Below are positions 1 to 7,382 of a stretch of DNA of 64,000 bases, piece after piece. A model generated the notes under the pieces. It did no database searches and had not been told where the DNA came from. It saw only the letters and a program-made list of their open reading frames with translations. The stretch lies in assembly GCA_009841115.1 (NCBI GenBank), contig VXML01000095.1:84008-148007 (forward strand), given 5' to 3'. This DNA is from Gemmatimonadota bacterium (lineage in GTDB: Bacteria; Latescibacterota; UBA2968; UBA8231). The first letter of the stretch is position 1, and every line of letters starts with the position of its first letter. The position numbers and the translations under genes were made by a program.

Positions 1-82
1 CGGCGTCTATCTCCTGAGTGTCGCCCCTAATGCCGAATTTGCCACCTCGGCACAGATCCTCCCGCTGGGTATCGCCTATTAA
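1..82 (+). CDS. 3' end of a surface protein with FlgD-like Ig tail (partial)
   Basis: The reading frame is open from base 2 and stops at TAA 80-82, giving the last 26 residues of a protein whose start lies outside the window. The tail reads GVYLLSV... and ends in LGIAY. That matches the ends of five complete large proteins in this window (at 95, 7383, 14780, 23931 and 48558), all of which have a PPGxY turn about 25 residues before the stop and finish in (V/A/G)-(V/L/I)-(A/V)-Y. I therefore call it the sixth member of that family. It ends 12 bases before the next member starts, so the two are probably co-transcribed. Nothing can be said about its N-terminal domains. Confidence 0.6.
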   Translation, partial: GVYLLSVAPNAEFATSAQILPLGIAY

Positions 83-94
83 GAGGCAATGGCT

Positions 95-2443
95 ATGTCG
101 AGCAAGCACCTCGCCATCTGCGCCTTACTGCTGTGCGCCGCCCCGGTCTGGGCCGACCAACTAGTCTTCGACAGCGCCGCAGAATGGGCGACTTGGGAAA
201 AGCCCTTCGGCTTGACGCAGGTCGGGACCGAGGGACAATTACAACTGGTCAAATTCCGCAAGGATATCAACGCGGTGCAGGACGCCCACCTGTTCGCGCA
301 TGAAACCAAAGGGCGCGGCGACTCGGTTTTTGGGGGCATTTGGGAAGTGGGATCTAGCCCGGAGACGGCTACGCTGGCCATCGACGGCGATCCCGAGACC
401 TTCTGGCAGCCCGACCCCGATGCGGCACCCGAAGACTGGTTTATCACTATCGATTTAGGGCGCGCCGTACTCGCTCGCGAAATCCGCCTGATCTTTCCCG
501 ACCGGGAAGGGGCCCGTCCCTTCAGGCAGTTTACCGTGCTGGTCAATACCGGCGTGCGCATCGTCGCCACCCAAGACGTCTTTCTTTTTCGCTCAGTCTA
601 TCGCACCACCCGACCTAATGAGGCGACCTCCATCGCCATACCCCTCGGATTTTCCGGTAACGACAGCACTTTGGTGATTGACGCCGACTTGCGAGTAGAA
701 CCGGATCGCCGCGACCACTACCAGCTCATCCAGTACATCAGTATCATGGCCGAGGAACAGAACGCGGACGGGGCCCTCGCCGAGATTGAGGTCATCGGCA
801 TCGGTGACAATATCGCCATCGGCACCGACCGGCGCGGCTTCTTCACCGACGGGGCCCGCGCCACTGCCACCGCCAATCTGTTCGACGCTAATCTCAACAC
901 CAACAACTCCATTTCCTCAGGCACTGGCGAACTGGGTTGGAAGGACAACGGCGTGTGGTTTGGAGTCGATTTGGGCGCGGTGTTTTTCGTCGATGAGATG
1001 TTTATCTATTCGATGCGCCAGCAGGAGGGGACCCTGGGCTTTGGCGTCGGCGGCACCGGTCCCGGCCACACTATCCTCTTTTCGGACGGCACCCGCGCCT
1101 TGGGCAGCGGTCTGCCGGTGGCGGAGCCCTTCGACTACGCCGAACTGCTCACCCACCTCAACCCCGGTGCCGACCGCCTGTTCTATATCCGCTATCTCTT
1201 CAGACCGCGCAAAATGCGCTATTTGTTCTGGCACGGCGTCACCGACAGCGGCTGGGGCCAAGCCAAATGGGGGGAGTTCATGGTCTTCTCACCCGGCTAT
1301 CCCGCCGAGGTCGTGCTGCGATCCGACTTTATCGATCTGGGTGCCGTAGATGGCCGCCCCAAGGTCATCAATGCACTCTCCTGGGACGCCGAGCTGCCCG
1401 CCGACGCCCGCATTCAATTGCGCTCGCGCTCGGGCAACGCGCTCAGCGAGCAATACACCTTCTACGACAAGAAGGGGGACGAGGTCACTGAGGAGAAATA
1501 CAATAGTCTGCCCAAGGTTCTCAAAGGTGCTATCGACACCGTCTTGGTGGTGGGCGAGGACTGGAGCGCGTGGAGCAATGAGTACCAGTCCTCGGGTGAC
1601 CCCTTTAAGTCGGAGAGTCCGCGCCGCTTTGTGCAATTGGAACTGATCTTCGCCACCGACGACCCCGAGTTCGCGCCGACGGTCCATTCGCTAGCGATCG
1701 AGTTTGAGGAGGCTTTGGTGCAGGAGGCCTTGGGACGCATCGAGCCGCGCGAGGCGCGCCCCAACGAGGCCACCCGCTTCACCTATGCCTTGGCAACGCG
1801 CGCGCTGCCCACAGACAGCGGCTTCGACCTCTTGCGCTTTACCTTGCCTGGGCCGGTTGACCTCGAGGCTGGCGTGGAAGTGAGCGCGGGGGAAGCATTT
1901 ATCGATCCCGTGGCGGTGGAAGCGCGGGGCGACTCGCTCTTCATCGCCCTGCCAGAGGTGATCGCCGCCGACTCGCTCGAAGTCAGCTTTACTGCCCGCC
2001 TCCTGCAAAACGCCGCCCTCTTCGCCCTCGCCCTCGGCACCAACGAGCGACCGGGTCTGTGGCAATCGGTGGAGGCCATGTCCCGTCGCGCCAATATCGT
2101 GCTCTTGCCCGAACTGACTGGCCGCCGCTGGCTCATCGACGACCTCGCGATAGATCCACCGGTCTTCACTCCCAATGGCGACGGGATTAACGACCAAGTC
2201 GCGGTCCGCTTTGCCGTCTTGAAGGTTGCCGCGTCTGCACCGCAAGTGGAGATCTTCGACCTGAGCGGGCATCTAGTGGCGCGGTTGAGCCCGTCATCGG
2301 CGGGCGGTTTACTGTCTTATCTGTGGAATGGAGTTGATATGCAGGGCGCGGTCGTGCCGCCGGGGATCTACCTCTGCCGCATCGATCTGGGCGCTCAGAC
2401 TGGCGAGGACGATGCTGTGCGTCTGATCGGGCTGGCGTACTGA
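95..2443 (+). CDS. Secreted surface protein: discoidin-like domains plus C-terminal TPNGDG/FlgD-like Ig domain
   Basis: 782 residues from ATG 95. I prefer this to ATG 89 because AGAGG at 82-86 sits 8 bases upstream. Residues 1-20 are a signal peptide ending VWA|DQ. Residues 25-35 hold FDSAAEWATW, shared with the paralogue at 48558. About residues 92-165 look like an F5/8 type C (discoidin) fold: DGDPETFW near 97-104, then a strand ending IDLG. A second, weaker copy lies near 250-350. TPNGDG at about 692 opens a FlgD-like Ig domain with FDLSGHLV, WNGVD and PPGIY, ending LIGLAY. Discoidin domains usually bind glycans or lipids, so a surface adhesive or carbohydrate-binding role is likely but inferred. 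The next upstream gene is a relative and the downstream region is unrelated. Confidence 0.75.
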   Translation: MSSKHLAICALLLCAAPVWADQLVFDSAAEWATWEKPFGLTQVGTEGQLQLVKFRKDINAVQDAHLFAHETKGRGDSVFGGIWEVGSSPETATLAIDGDPETFWQPDPDAAPEDWFITIDLGRAVLAREIRLIFPDREGARPFRQFTVLVNTGVRIVATQDVFLFRSVYRTTRPNEATSIAIPLGFSGNDSTLVIDADLRVEPDRRDHYQLIQYISIMAEEQNADGALAEIEVIGIGDNIAIGTDRRGFFTDGARATATANLFDANLNTNNSISSGTGELGWKDNGVWFGVDLGAVFFVDEMFIYSMRQQEGTLGFGVGGTGPGHTILFSDGTRALGSGLPVAEPFDYAELLTHLNPGADRLFYIRYLFRPRKMRYLFWHGVTDSGWGQAKWGEFMVFSPGYPAEVVLRSDFIDLGAVDGRPKVINALSWDAELPADARIQLRSRSGNALSEQYTFYDKKGDEVTEEKYNSLPKVLKGAIDTVLVVGEDWSAWSNEYQSSGDPFKSESPRRFVQLELIFATDDPEFAPTVHSLAIEFEEALVQEALGRIEPREARPNEATRFTYALATRALPTDSGFDLLRFTLPGPVDLEAGVEVSAGEAFIDPVAVEARGDSLFIALPEVIAADSLEVSFTARLLQNAALFALALGTNERPGLWQSVEAMSRRANIVLLPELTGRRWLIDDLAIDPPVFTPNGDGINDQVAVRFAVLKVAASAPQVEIFDLSGHLVARLSPSSAGGLLSYLWNGVDMQGAVVPPGIYLCRIDLGAQTGEDDAVRLIGLAY

Positions 2444-2489
2444 CGCCCGCTTCACCGCATTCGCGAGTTGCCCATCTTTAGTCTTTTTT

Positions 2490-2512
2490 GGGAATTATAT
2501 ACAATAGTGCCC
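2490..2512 (+). repeat. Outlying copy of a 20-23 bp AT-rich repeat (left end of a possible element)
   Basis: The sequence GGGAATTATATA-CAA-TAGTGCCC differs from the copy at 3127-3146 only by a three-base insertion and is the inverse of the arm at 3168-3187. With 3168-3187 it would form terminal inverted repeats of a roughly 700-bp unit that encloses the small gene at 2594-3031. No transposase lies inside, so any movement would have to be in trans. No target-site duplication could be assigned by eye. Confidence 0.5.
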
Positions 2513-2593
2513 AAAGGACGCGTAAGCACAGCTTGGGGGCGATGGGAATACGTTGCCGACGGCGGGGCTTATAATAGTCTTCATCTTCCCTTA

Positions 2594-3031
2594 TCAACTT
2601 GCAGTTTGCAGATAAACTACAACCAGTATGACCGTGCCCAAAAGTCCCCCACCAAGTCGTTGCTTTTTCTTTTTCTCTTTGTAGGTTTCTCTATATGCTT
2701 GCCTGAATCCCAGCTTAAAGTCAGCACTCTCTCCTTCATAATTGGATAATGTAATTATATCAGGGTCATCGCCCTCTGTTAGGCTATAAACAATCGCAGT
2801 GCCTATAATCCCACCTAAAAGCCCCGCGACTAAACCACCGCCCAATCCGGGGGCACCCTTGCTTGTTGCTAATTCGGCTACCCTGCGCCCTTCTAAATAT
2901 CCGTCTGCTATCGTCTTCTTAGGGGTCTTAAGGGTATCCGAATAAGCCAATACAGTCCCTTTCAGGCTTGGTCCGGCGTGTGCGGTCTGAGCCGCAAGGC
3001 CAAAGACGAAAACCAACAGCATACTTCTCAT
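2594..3031 (-). CDS. Small envelope protein with glycine-zipper membrane segments, unknown function
   Basis: 145 residues. The ATG at 3031 is preceded by AAAGGAG at good spacing. Residues 1-19 are a signal peptide ending AHA|GP. A glycine-rich hydrophobic stretch at about 60-84 (GLGGGLVAGLLGG...) and a second one at about 126-142 (LGGGLLGTVILVV) look like glycine-zipper transmembrane or oligomerisation segments. Between them are an acidic stretch and a Lys-rich run (KEKKKKQ). I do not recognise a family. The gene is flanked by 20-bp repeats at 2490 and 3168 in inverted orientation, which raises the possibility that it is a passenger of a small mobile element. Its composition is less GC-rich than the genes around it. 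Confidence 0.6.
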   Translation of the reverse strand: MRSMLLVFVFGLAAQTAHAGPSLKGTVLAYSDTLKTPKKTIADGYLEGRRVAELATSKGAPGLGGGLVAGLLGGIIGTAIVYSLTEGDDPDIITLSNYEGESADFKLGFRQAYRETYKEKKKKQRLGGGLLGTVILVVVYLQTAS

Positions 3032-3126
3032 GCGTTTCTCCTTTTAGGTTACCCCGCCGCGTCCATCCACGACAGGTTACGCCGCGTCGCATGGGACGCC
3101 GCTATTTTTGTGGTAAGTATTTATTT

Positions 3127-3187
3127 GGGAATTATATATAGTGCCCAAGTTGACATAAGGCAACCTCGGGCACTATATATAATTTCC
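3127..3187. repeat. Near-perfect inverted repeat, 20-bp arms
   Basis: The left arm 3127-3146 (GGGAATTATATATAGTGCCC) and right arm 3168-3187 (its complement with one mismatch) are separated by 21 bases, so the RNA would form a long hairpin. The right arm is followed by a T-rich run (CTTTTTTTCTTTT). It could therefore work as a bidirectional terminator or as the end of a small non-autonomous element. A third copy of the arm is at 2490-2512. Confidence 0.7.
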
Positions 3188-3239
3188 TTTTTTTCTTTTG
3201 CGTAGATTCGCGTTAATTCGCGGAGGCTTTGTAACTTCT

Positions 3240-3330
3240 TCTTATGTAATCTCACTGACAGCTAAAGCAGTTAGCTTTACCCTCCTACTCTTCCGCCGCT
3301 TGGTAGCGCACAGGAGAGTAGGGAGTATTC
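3240..3330 (-). other. Hairpins at the 3' end of the tnpB remnant (possible right end / guide-RNA scaffold relic)
   Basis: Two stem-loops lie around the stop of the tnpB remnant. One is AGCTAA(3260-3265)-AGCAG-TTAGCT(3271-3276), with perfect arms. The other has arms 3284-3294 and 3313-3322 (CCTACTCTtCC with GGAGAGTAGG, one bulged T). IS200/IS605 elements carry subterminal hairpins, and the TnpB guide RNA (omega RNA) is usually made from the 3' end of tnpB across the right end, so the position fits. Any function today is doubtful because the nuclease is broken. Confidence 0.3.
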
Positions 3331-3691
3331 GCCTCGGATTACAGCGAGGCCCCAGCGGGCAATGTTCCTTGCCGCGTTGAAGTCGGCATGGGACGCTTGC
3401 CCACAATTTTTGCAGGAGAAATCGTCTTGACGACGCATACCCACATGCAAGCAGTCGGCACAGGTCTTGGATGTGTAGCGCGACCGCCAAGTTGGCCGAC
3501 AGACCAAACTGCTTACGCACCTCGCGGTAGCAGCCCTTATGCAGATCATACTGGCGATGCTTCTTATGCTCATTGCCCCAATCAGCCACAAAGTTGCAGG
3601 CTTGGGCAAACGCTTCAAGCGTCGCCTCAAGGCGCGTCGCTACTTGGGGCGGAACCACCAACTTGCAAGAAAGGGTGCGGATCGTTTCCAT
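3277..3691 (-). pseudogene. tnpB: Decayed IS200/IS605-family tnpB (N-terminus joined to C-terminal zinc ribbon, frameshifted)
   Basis: The first reading frame from ATG 3691 gives METIRTLSCKLVVP and about 70 residues typical of a TnpB N-terminus. The sequence then continues in the next frame with the C-terminal part: TSKTCADC, a second CKNCG pair (zinc ribbon) and ASHADFNAARNI, the last RuvC-type block with its Asp. The join lies near 3470-3500. The middle of the protein, including most of the RuvC and bridge regions of a roughly 400-residue TnpB, is missing. No tnpA is present. This is the relic of an RNA-guided transposon nuclease and cannot be active. It lies just upstream of a metabolic gene of foreign-looking composition, which suggests a site of past insertion. 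Confidence 0.8.
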
Positions 3692-3790
3692 GCCCTTAAA
3701 ATAGTGATTTTATCTTCATTACATAACCCCTTAGATTTCGATCGGCTCAAGGCGGACAAGCCGCCCATCACCGATTGAATCGCTATCCCT

Positions 3791-3810
3791 CTGCCGCCTA
3801 AAGGCAGCAG
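3791..3810. repeat. Stem-loop upstream of the tnpB remnant
   Basis: CTGCCGCC (3791-3798) pairs with GGCAGCAG (3803-3810) with one mismatch across a TAAA loop. It lies about 100 bases upstream of the tnpB start and just before the ribosome-binding site of the next gene. It could be the left-end hairpin of the former IS200/IS605 element or a leader hairpin of the downstream gene. The sequence alone does not decide. Confidence 0.35.
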
Positions 3811-3827
3811 TCTCACGCGAGGAATCT

Positions 3828-5000
3828 ATGAAGATAACTGGAGTCACACCGTGGCTCGTTAAATCACCAGCGCCTTACCTAGATACCGCCGGTGACCCTC
3901 CCAACAGAGAACGAGAGTATGTCTTCGTTCAAGTCTCAACAGACGAAGGGATCACAGGGTGGGGCGAAATTACCGGCACCAGCCCAGTAGCAAATAGAGC
4001 AGTCTGTGCCATGCTTGCACAAACCAGTAGTCTAATTGAAGGCGATGACGCAACGCGCATTGAGACGATATGGAACAAGGTTTTTCGAGCGTTCACCTAC
4101 ATGGGGACACGGGGTGCCACCTCAAATATCGTCAGTGCTATTGATATCGCGTTGTGGGATATTCGCGGTAAGCAGTTGGGATTACCAATCTATGAACTGG
4201 TTGGCGGAGGACCCGTTCGGGACTCGATATCTCTTTACACACATCCAGGGGGTGAGCAAGATCCAGAGAGCACGGCAGCGCATTGCAAAGCGATTGCAGA
4301 AACAGGTCATACCGCGTTGAAAACCGATCCGTTCCCTCACCATCCGGAAGAAGCCAACGGCTATTTGAGTGGGCAGATGGATGCCGCAGGAGAGGAACAG
4401 GGCGCAAATGTGATCGCTGCAATTCGAGAGGCGGTCGGACCTGACATTCAAATTCTCATCGACTGTCACGGTCGGTTTGATGTAGCAACAGCGATTCGGC
4501 TCGCGAAAAGGTTGGAACCTTACAACATCGGATGGTTTGAAGAGCCGGTCCCCGTTGAAAGCTACCACGCATTGAAGCAGGTCAGGCAGAACGTCAGCGT
4601 GCCAATCTGTGTCGGTGAGCGGCTCCAGACCCGCTATGAGTTCGTGCCAGTCCTTGAAAATGAACTCGCAGACTATATCATGCCAGATGTGACGTGGGCG
4701 GGTGGTATTTCAGAGTTGAAGAAGATTGCGACGCAGGCGGAGGCGTACTACGTGCCGATCTCGCCACACGATGCAAGCGGTCCCATCAATGTGCTGGCTG
4801 GGGCGCATACGATGATGACCGTCCCGAATTTCTACAAATTAGAGACCAGTCGCGCCAAGCTTAACGCTTATGATGTGCTGATCGACCATCCGTTGGATGT
4901 CAGAGACGGCTGCCTACATCTGTCCAACCGTCCCGGCTTGGGAATTGAGATGAACGTCGATTATCTGCGCAGTAAAGCAATCGCGCCATTCTCAGACTGA
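3828..5000 (+). CDS. Enolase-superfamily sugar-acid dehydratase, galactonate dehydratase type
   Basis: 390 residues, the usual length for the mandelate racemase/muconate lactonizing family. The ATG follows GAGGAA. Metal ligands read as Asp212 (in IDCHGR), Glu238 (in WFEEP) and Glu264 (in GERL), with candidate catalytic His214 and His314 (in PHDASG). Spacings of 26, 26 and 50 residues equal those I recall for E. coli D-galactonate dehydratase (Asp183/His185, Glu209, Glu235, His285). A dehydratase acting on a six-carbon aldonate in the cytoplasm is likely, but substrate cannot be fixed from sequence. The gene is visibly less GC-rich than its neighbours and follows a tnpB relic, so it may have been acquired. 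A dioxygenase gene follows 40 bases after the stop. Confidence 0.8.
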   Translation: MKITGVTPWLVKSPAPYLDTAGDPPNREREYVFVQVSTDEGITGWGEITGTSPVANRAVCAMLAQTSSLIEGDDATRIETIWNKVFRAFTYMGTRGATSNIVSAIDIALWDIRGKQLGLPIYELVGGGPVRDSISLYTHPGGEQDPESTAAHCKAIAETGHTALKTDPFPHHPEEANGYLSGQMDAAGEEQGANVIAAIREAVGPDIQILIDCHGRFDVATAIRLAKRLEPYNIGWFEEPVPVESYHALKQVRQNVSVPICVGERLQTRYEFVPVLENELADYIMPDVTWAGGISELKKIATQAEAYYVPISPHDASGPINVLAGAHTMMTVPNFYKLETSRAKLNAYDVLIDHPLDVRDGCLHLSNRPGLGIEMNVDYLRSKAIAPFSD

Positions 5001-5040
5001 AGTGTGGACTCAGCCCGCGACGCATATTAAATTTTCCGCC

Positions 5041-5874
5041 ATGACAACCACCCAAACTTGGACCCCATTTGAAGCCTCCATCCCTGAGATTCTTGCCCAG
5101 TACCCCGAGCCGCTGATGGCCCTAGCGCGCGGCGAGGTGCCGGCCTTTGTGCTGCGTCAGCACTACAATCCCGCCCATTGCCGGGCGCTGATGCGGCGGT
5201 TCTACGAGCGCAGCCTGCTCTACGACCCCCACGAGGTCGGCGATGGCCAAGCGCGTCGAGTCGATATTGGCACTAGTTTTGGCCACCACCGCAGCGACCG
5301 CGAAAAGTTCCACGCCCATTCTGCGGAGACGCTGGCGTTATTCGAGACTCTTTTCGACGGCTATGACGATCCGGTCCGCACTATGTACGACGCTCTCGCC
5401 CAGCTAGCGCCCGACAAAGAGGTCAAGACCGCGCGCGAGCCGGACGGCCGCCTCTACGGCCCGGCCATCTTCCGCGTCTATCACCGGGAAACCGGCCACG
5501 GCCCGCACTACGACTCTGTCGCCAAGCGCACGAAGGCTTTTGAATATCAGATCTCGCGCTTCAAACACCAGTTTGCTGGGGTGCTTTGCTTTCAGAATAG
5601 CACCAAAGAAGGCGGCACGGGTGAGCCGTACCTGTACAACTGTCCCTTTCGTCCCGCGCTCACCGAGCATCTGGGGCGCGAGAACTTCGCTGCCTACGTC
5701 GCCCGCGAGGGCATCGAGCGCGTCCAGGTCCAGCTCGAACCCGGCGACCTCTACTTCTTCTTTAGCGAGAACATCCACGAGGTGCCCTCGGTCGTCGGCG
5801 ATCAGCCTCGGGCGGTGCTGGCCATCTTCTTTGCCATGTCCCCAGACGACGACGAAATCTACGTCTGGTCTTAA
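5041..5874 (+). CDS. Fe(II)/2-oxoglutarate-dependent dioxygenase
   Basis: 277 residues from ATG 5041. An upstream in-frame GTG at 5002 would add 13 residues without a family match. The double-stranded beta-helix signature is clear: His156 and Asp158 in PHYDS, distal His246 in ENIHEVP, and Arg257 exactly 11 residues later for the 2-oxoglutarate carboxylate. The conserved EPGDLYFFF strand precedes the distal His. The substrate is unknown. The layout differs from the PhyH genes at 52843-61963, with a longer N-terminal region. It ends tail-to-tail with the peptidase gene on the other strand: the stops share the palindrome TTAA, so the two genes overlap by four bases. Confidence 0.7.
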   Translation: MTTTQTWTPFEASIPEILAQYPEPLMALARGEVPAFVLRQHYNPAHCRALMRRFYERSLLYDPHEVGDGQARRVDIGTSFGHHRSDREKFHAHSAETLALFETLFDGYDDPVRTMYDALAQLAPDKEVKTAREPDGRLYGPAIFRVYHRETGHGPHYDSVAKRTKAFEYQISRFKHQFAGVLCFQNSTKEGGTGEPYLYNCPFRPALTEHLGRENFAAYVAREGIERVQVQLEPGDLYFFFSENIHEVPSVVGDQPRAVLAIFFAMSPDDDEIYVWS

Positions 5875-7238
5875 AACACCCGCACCACGGTACCGCGCTC
5901 AGCCGCTAGTCGTTCTTCGACCACCTCCTTGGTCATCGGATTCTCGGGCCACTCTTCGGGTGCCACGTGCGACAGCCGCAGCAATAGTCGCGCTAGCTGC
6001 CCGACGTATTCTTTTAACTCCCGCACGTTGAGCTTATCGGCAGTGTCGGCTGGCTCGTGGTGGTAGTTGGAGTCGGCGTGGCGGCCGCTAAAGCGCCAGC
6101 GCCACAGATGCGCTGCGTCAATGCCCTCGCGCAAAAAGGGAAAGTGGTCTGAAGTCGCGTCGAGTTGGGACATGACGTGGCACTTTAGTCCGTCGCCCAT
6201 TGTATTGAGTTGCGTTTGTACCAAGCCGCGCAGATGTCCAAACGCCAGCACTAACCCCTTGATCGGCCCGGTCGATAGCTCGTCGAGATTGATCGCCAGG
6301 CGCGGCTTTGCACCGCAGTGTTGCCGCACGTATTCGCTCGACCCTTGGAAGATCTGCTCCTCGGCGCTGTACGTCGCAAAGCACAGGCTCATCCCCGGCT
6401 CGACGCCTAGCGCCGATTTTAGTCCGGCCAGTACCCGCGCTGTTTCCAACACCGCAATGGTGCCCGAGGCATTGTCGTTGCCTCCTGGTGCGCCGTACAC
6501 CGTGTCGTGGTGCCCGCCTAACATCAGCCGCTCCTTAGGCCACTGCGCCCCGGGAATTGAGGCGACCACATTGTGCGCTGATGCTTGGTAAAATTGGCTA
6601 TCAACGGTTAGCTTGAGCCGCTTGCCCTCGCTGGCCCACTTCTGCAACAGCGCTCCGTGTTCCCGCGAGGTTGTCACCGCTGGAATGGGCAACTCGGCGG
6701 TCTCTGGCTCGCGCCAATCTCCGCCGTTGTGGTACTCCACCCGCCGTCCGTCCTTGGGATCAATCGCCACCACTGCTATCGCACCGGCGTCGCATAGCGC
6801 TGCGAGCCGCACATTGGGCGGCGAGGGTGCGGTAAAAGGTTCCAGCGCTAGGTGCATAACGGCGATGCTCCCTTTGAGCTGGCCGCGCACTCGGTCGATT
6901 TCGTGCTCCGTGCCATATCCTGCATTGACGATCCGGGCTTCGAGGTCGCACGGTGGACAGCGGTTGTAGGGCAAGAGATCGATCTCCATATCCCCTACTG
7001 TTGCTTTTGCCCGTTCGTACGCCCAGGTATTCAGCACGAACTCCTCCCGCGCCGCATCGGCCAGTCCCGCCTGGGCAAACTGCTCTCGCAGGTACTCTAC
7101 CGCTTGGCGCTCCCCCTCCGAAGAAGCCCAGCGCGGCCCGATCTGCTCGCACAGCACCTCTACGTGTTCGCGGGTCTGCGAGCCGGTCCAAGCCTCGCCA
7201 AAAATCCAGCGGTCGATTTCTCGCCAATTCAGTTCCAT
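5871..7238 (-). CDS. M28-family zinc aminopeptidase with PA-like insert
   Basis: 455 residues. The ATG at 7238 is preceded by GAAAGGAA. The two-zinc site of family M28 is complete: His243 and Asp245 (in HHDT), bridging Asp255 (in GGNDNASG), catalytic Glu293 with Glu294 (in YSAEEQ), Asp319 (in NLDE) and His393/394 (in NYHHEP). Residues about 80-210 look like the protease-associated domain common in this family. I see no signal peptide, so it is probably cytoplasmic and removes N-terminal residues from peptides. It is monocistronic by position, convergent with the dioxygenase and divergent from the surface protein at 7383. Confidence 0.85.
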   Translation of the reverse strand: MELNWREIDRWIFGEAWTGSQTREHVEVLCEQIGPRWASSEGERQAVEYLREQFAQAGLADAAREEFVLNTWAYERAKATVGDMEIDLLPYNRCPPCDLEARIVNAGYGTEHEIDRVRGQLKGSIAVMHLALEPFTAPSPPNVRLAALCDAGAIAVVAIDPKDGRRVEYHNGGDWREPETAELPIPAVTTSREHGALLQKWASEGKRLKLTVDSQFYQASAHNVVASIPGAQWPKERLMLGGHHDTVYGAPGGNDNASGTIAVLETARVLAGLKSALGVEPGMSLCFATYSAEEQIFQGSSEYVRQHCGAKPRLAINLDELSTGPIKGLVLAFGHLRGLVQTQLNTMGDGLKCHVMSQLDATSDHFPFLREGIDAAHLWRWRFSGRHADSNYHHEPADTADKLNVRELKEYVGQLARLLLRLSHVAPEEWPENPMTKEVVEERLAAERGTVVRVF

Positions 7239-7382
7239 CGCGTTCCTTTCTCGAAGTTGTCAAGTGCGTTATGCGTCTTCATTAGGATAGTAAATGTTGT
7301 TTCTCGGCCAAAGGGGCGTTAGATTCCCTCTCATATGGACCCTTAAAACTCGGATTTTCTACGGTTTTGAAAGGTGCCGCCG

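Noticed and set aside
5002..5040. GTG 5002 as start of the dioxygenase
   Set aside because: No ribosome site, unusual residues (MWTQPATHIKFSA) and a good ATG 13 codons later.
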